Source: Rhizaria sp. SCN 62-66 (Eukaryota > Rhizaria, unplaced). From it: 44,023 nucleotides of DNA. The notes under the pieces are model-generated. The model was given only the letters and a program-made list of their open reading frames with translations. It had not been told where the DNA came from and searched no databases. The DNA lies in contig MEDY01000258.1 of assembly GCA_001724265.1 (NCBI GenBank), positions 1 to 44,023 on the forward strand, given 5' to 3'. The translations under genes were made by a program, and so were the position numbers. Positions 44,001 through 44,023 of this stretch are shown here, one piece after another. Position 1 is the stretch's first letter; every line of letters begins with the position of its first letter.

Positions 44001-44023
44001 GCACGCGGGTGATATAAGGTGCG
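38065..44023 (-). CDS. Large IPT/TIG and Cys-rich-repeat multi-pass membrane protein (N-terminus outside window)
   Basis: 1,985 C-terminal residues are visible; the frame runs open through the right edge. Counting from there, residues 1 to about 420 are extracellular-type with IPT/TIG-like units (ITGTGFLEPLSVMVSGRQC; LRGTNFGASGASISIGGLTC). About 424-552 are GCC2/GCC3 ephrin-receptor-like Cys repeats (CEPGYYNDLWSQALCRQC, CSPCSTGTYSS, CAPGTYAANEGSAQCEAC). A further Cys segment (GPLCSVCLPGYG) precedes the first membrane helix (about 767-790). Two more helices lie near 806-825 and 866-893. A hydrophilic, probably cytosolic region of about 650 residues follows, then five or more helices between about 1546 and 1780 and a cytosolic tail. 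This layout suggests a cell-surface sensor or channel-like protein; the ligand is unknown. Composition is more ordinary than its neighbours, with few homopolymer runs. It ends in TAA. Confidence 0.85.
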   Translation of the reverse strand, partial: APYITRVQYTNPDQNLFSNPELLTYECANPVVTLVPDSSINATPGANSFIKVACTLSAGQGGELYLRMQFCVQRNSATNLTADIDCSTWNWNWAGTEAPNDLAHIGENSRVRISYPMHYFMPLSLHTITAAGPGQRTNNYVSMTTLGEDIGFEIPNLYLERKEILTIRYGLASSATDFPFECVFNSELSMYQSTPNILACRTQDNVNLVDLFFKLTIAGRSVYSTDRYSYPQVPTVESVYGCPVDDIALGKTGSCPTDGGDVRLTITGTGFLEPLSVMVSGRQCTSIEKITNELLTCKLPIGSGSSLALIVKAGSQRTESRDRVTYAIPEIAEIRGCQQISTTVINECNRLGGNRIMLRGTNFGASGASISIGGLTCTNVTHTATDPHREVLCTTPADSSVDRGVTLLQRYGDISRETILLSYVQCPPGQRNDDYRCVACEPGYYNDLWSQALCRQCQPGYYSNTTGAANCSPCSTGTYSSLGYQMCVRCPRGTFAQERAESCMQCAPGTYAANEGSAQCEACPLGAEHTSDYSYCQCKAGSYKDAHGVCQTCMLGGDCQQAGTTVYNVMSLDYYSPSVALKNLTSVVRFSFPVRVSANVSTDDVRRNAQALAVKALFDDTDRPRGRFVFVSIELQSTAAATNSTVHSTSVLMTMSTGNLVSVYAVTVDVVPQEHDGEETADSLAAAAVAHLDASNAVLSSELGYVSDPTVERSYSRHAITSFEYCLSNTCQPGSQCAEGHTGPLCSVCLPGYGKDSVFKCGRCNDPALAYFILVASGLAAIIGCGILAWKQIMDGKQSMNELPAPAVPLLFKVAMAGLQVMSIASRYDLKWPGFLNGLFSGADTAAGVGTAMLSLDCFLGNNPSVKPFWVTSIGIMALPMFGIILPLMFFAPRYFAVKRGYKKLVLAEVAEQRRLMVEIVTEYEDFRRRRDKLSAVQDRATQRVHDEQALKIGIWDDVNDEDDGGVLAERMIENTHGIESDVHAGIDLDIKQSAQLELEHARKTQGTRRQRRVPKLRKQRTDSDQYLQATLEANRVTNDTIEPGPLAPPEQPPMPAAPHLKRTLFSNDVLNSDTNTSVGQIKRTSTFIPPQFPKVRQITPPDGADSPVFDSANSRHILSMHELSTIATFPMQLQSENAFFSLNDAQPRPGASTPTQRRSIKADVMRQKLADHARNSVKSPDPAPLEVSRIIAPTARTANNDTALARSAAPSPAMKAYRFGASARHSFSLGSPAMMNGPECDGKNGTPDYAMTAHNSGASTASDSASDPGDAESLHLTFELNGLVDSDSDEEAASINAAAENAIDAVGDSAAAKKAAKSLKLAAVVAARETLVEETVVDAAALWESDDFVAGKADTALSGAGAELDGQAIDDTAFVLQRDIISDANVSEAALANALMHTNESRESIFNRTAREVEMYGAIIQAIDTFDVNKRSRDEANAVTTEDFSKVVQSEQDLENMRLLSRLPFDTLYDAELLRERVLRRERAFQRVRADAQSSWYVQNYGEKSGKVLFEKERAKRLKAEPPKLTAAEMRVRVSVAESLYNQILSEFAGYVITTITVVMFMIHPNVTRQFFTVLSCKNVGGTVDPSASVVLGEMLEPCYSSQHIFFIVALGMPMLILWVLGIPFFAWFVLYRNRDLVMMPAQGASATMRNQKKVFESQMAFLYRGYKPTRYYWFLMEMARKVILVAISVFFPGALHTQLMLASLLIFLCILAQIVAKPFENKIPEFVELFSLFTSFMVFFLANFLFVSTVGDTAQIVVTVLICMLVVMFIAIVVVAFLMLSKEEAQLTPLRNALREAHAQGQESGPVVRAWRIEMAREHKARNAKSDSANAENEHTSVVAMVDAASVFTLSAGGRGKLQSNAVLMKALQDDARAETTAAAVQSNLTRPGTAGNGESNAAARNDAATVMTDAQRGAQFALMLEQGRDITTTGHTSAWSATLSADEVAAAAIADAKRYVQAQARVARDKIDIDLTPVETFESMSF

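Overview
The window is nuclear DNA of a eukaryote, most likely a microbial one. It has split genes with short spliceosomal introns, a PRP17 splicing factor, a Sin3 co-repressor, an EFG1 ribosome-assembly factor, two eukaryotic-type tRNA genes and no operons. Coding DNA is GC-rich and full of Ala, Ser, Gln and Asn runs, while intergenic DNA is AT-rich. I cannot assign a lineage.

Layout, left to right: a C2H2 zinc-finger gene (+, 315-1727); a very large PTPDC1-like phosphatase gene (-, 17012 to 2316); PRP17/CDC40 (-, 20266 to 17583); EFG1 (+, 20847-22366); two tRNA-Ala genes (-, 23160-23373); an LRR-containing low-complexity protein (-, 30102 to 23772); SIN3 (+, 30703-36937); and the 3' part of a large multi-pass membrane protein with IPT/TIG and Cys-rich repeats (-, 44023 to 38065, running off the window). 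PRP17/EFG1 and LRR/SIN3 are divergent pairs sharing about 600-base upstream regions. No shared pathway links the neighbours, although PRP17 (splicing), EFG1 (rRNA processing) and SIN3 (chromatin) are all nuclear housekeeping genes.

The most notable observation is that the phosphatase gene is interrupted by two in-frame TAG codons and by no other stop. The first falls exactly on a conserved family position upstream of the catalytic Cys. The second starts a poly-Gln run, and the same kind of low-complexity protein continues in the same frame for almost 3,900 codons. The seven visible gene ends all use TGA or TAA. This suggests either that UAG is a sense codon (Gln or Glu most likely) with UAA and UGA kept as stops, or that this gene uses double stop-codon readthrough. 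Read through, the protein would be about 4,802 residues.

A second unexplained layer is a set of short DNA words, TCTAAGTRCC-like and AAGTTARGCCGCC-like. They recur in many genes, in both orientations and in different reading frames, sometimes as tight inverted pairs, and one is tandemly repeated in an intron. They look like DNA-level rather than protein-level signals. Five of six inferred introns begin GTACG instead of the usual GTAAG. All coordinates and splice junctions were read by eye; no search or alignment was run.
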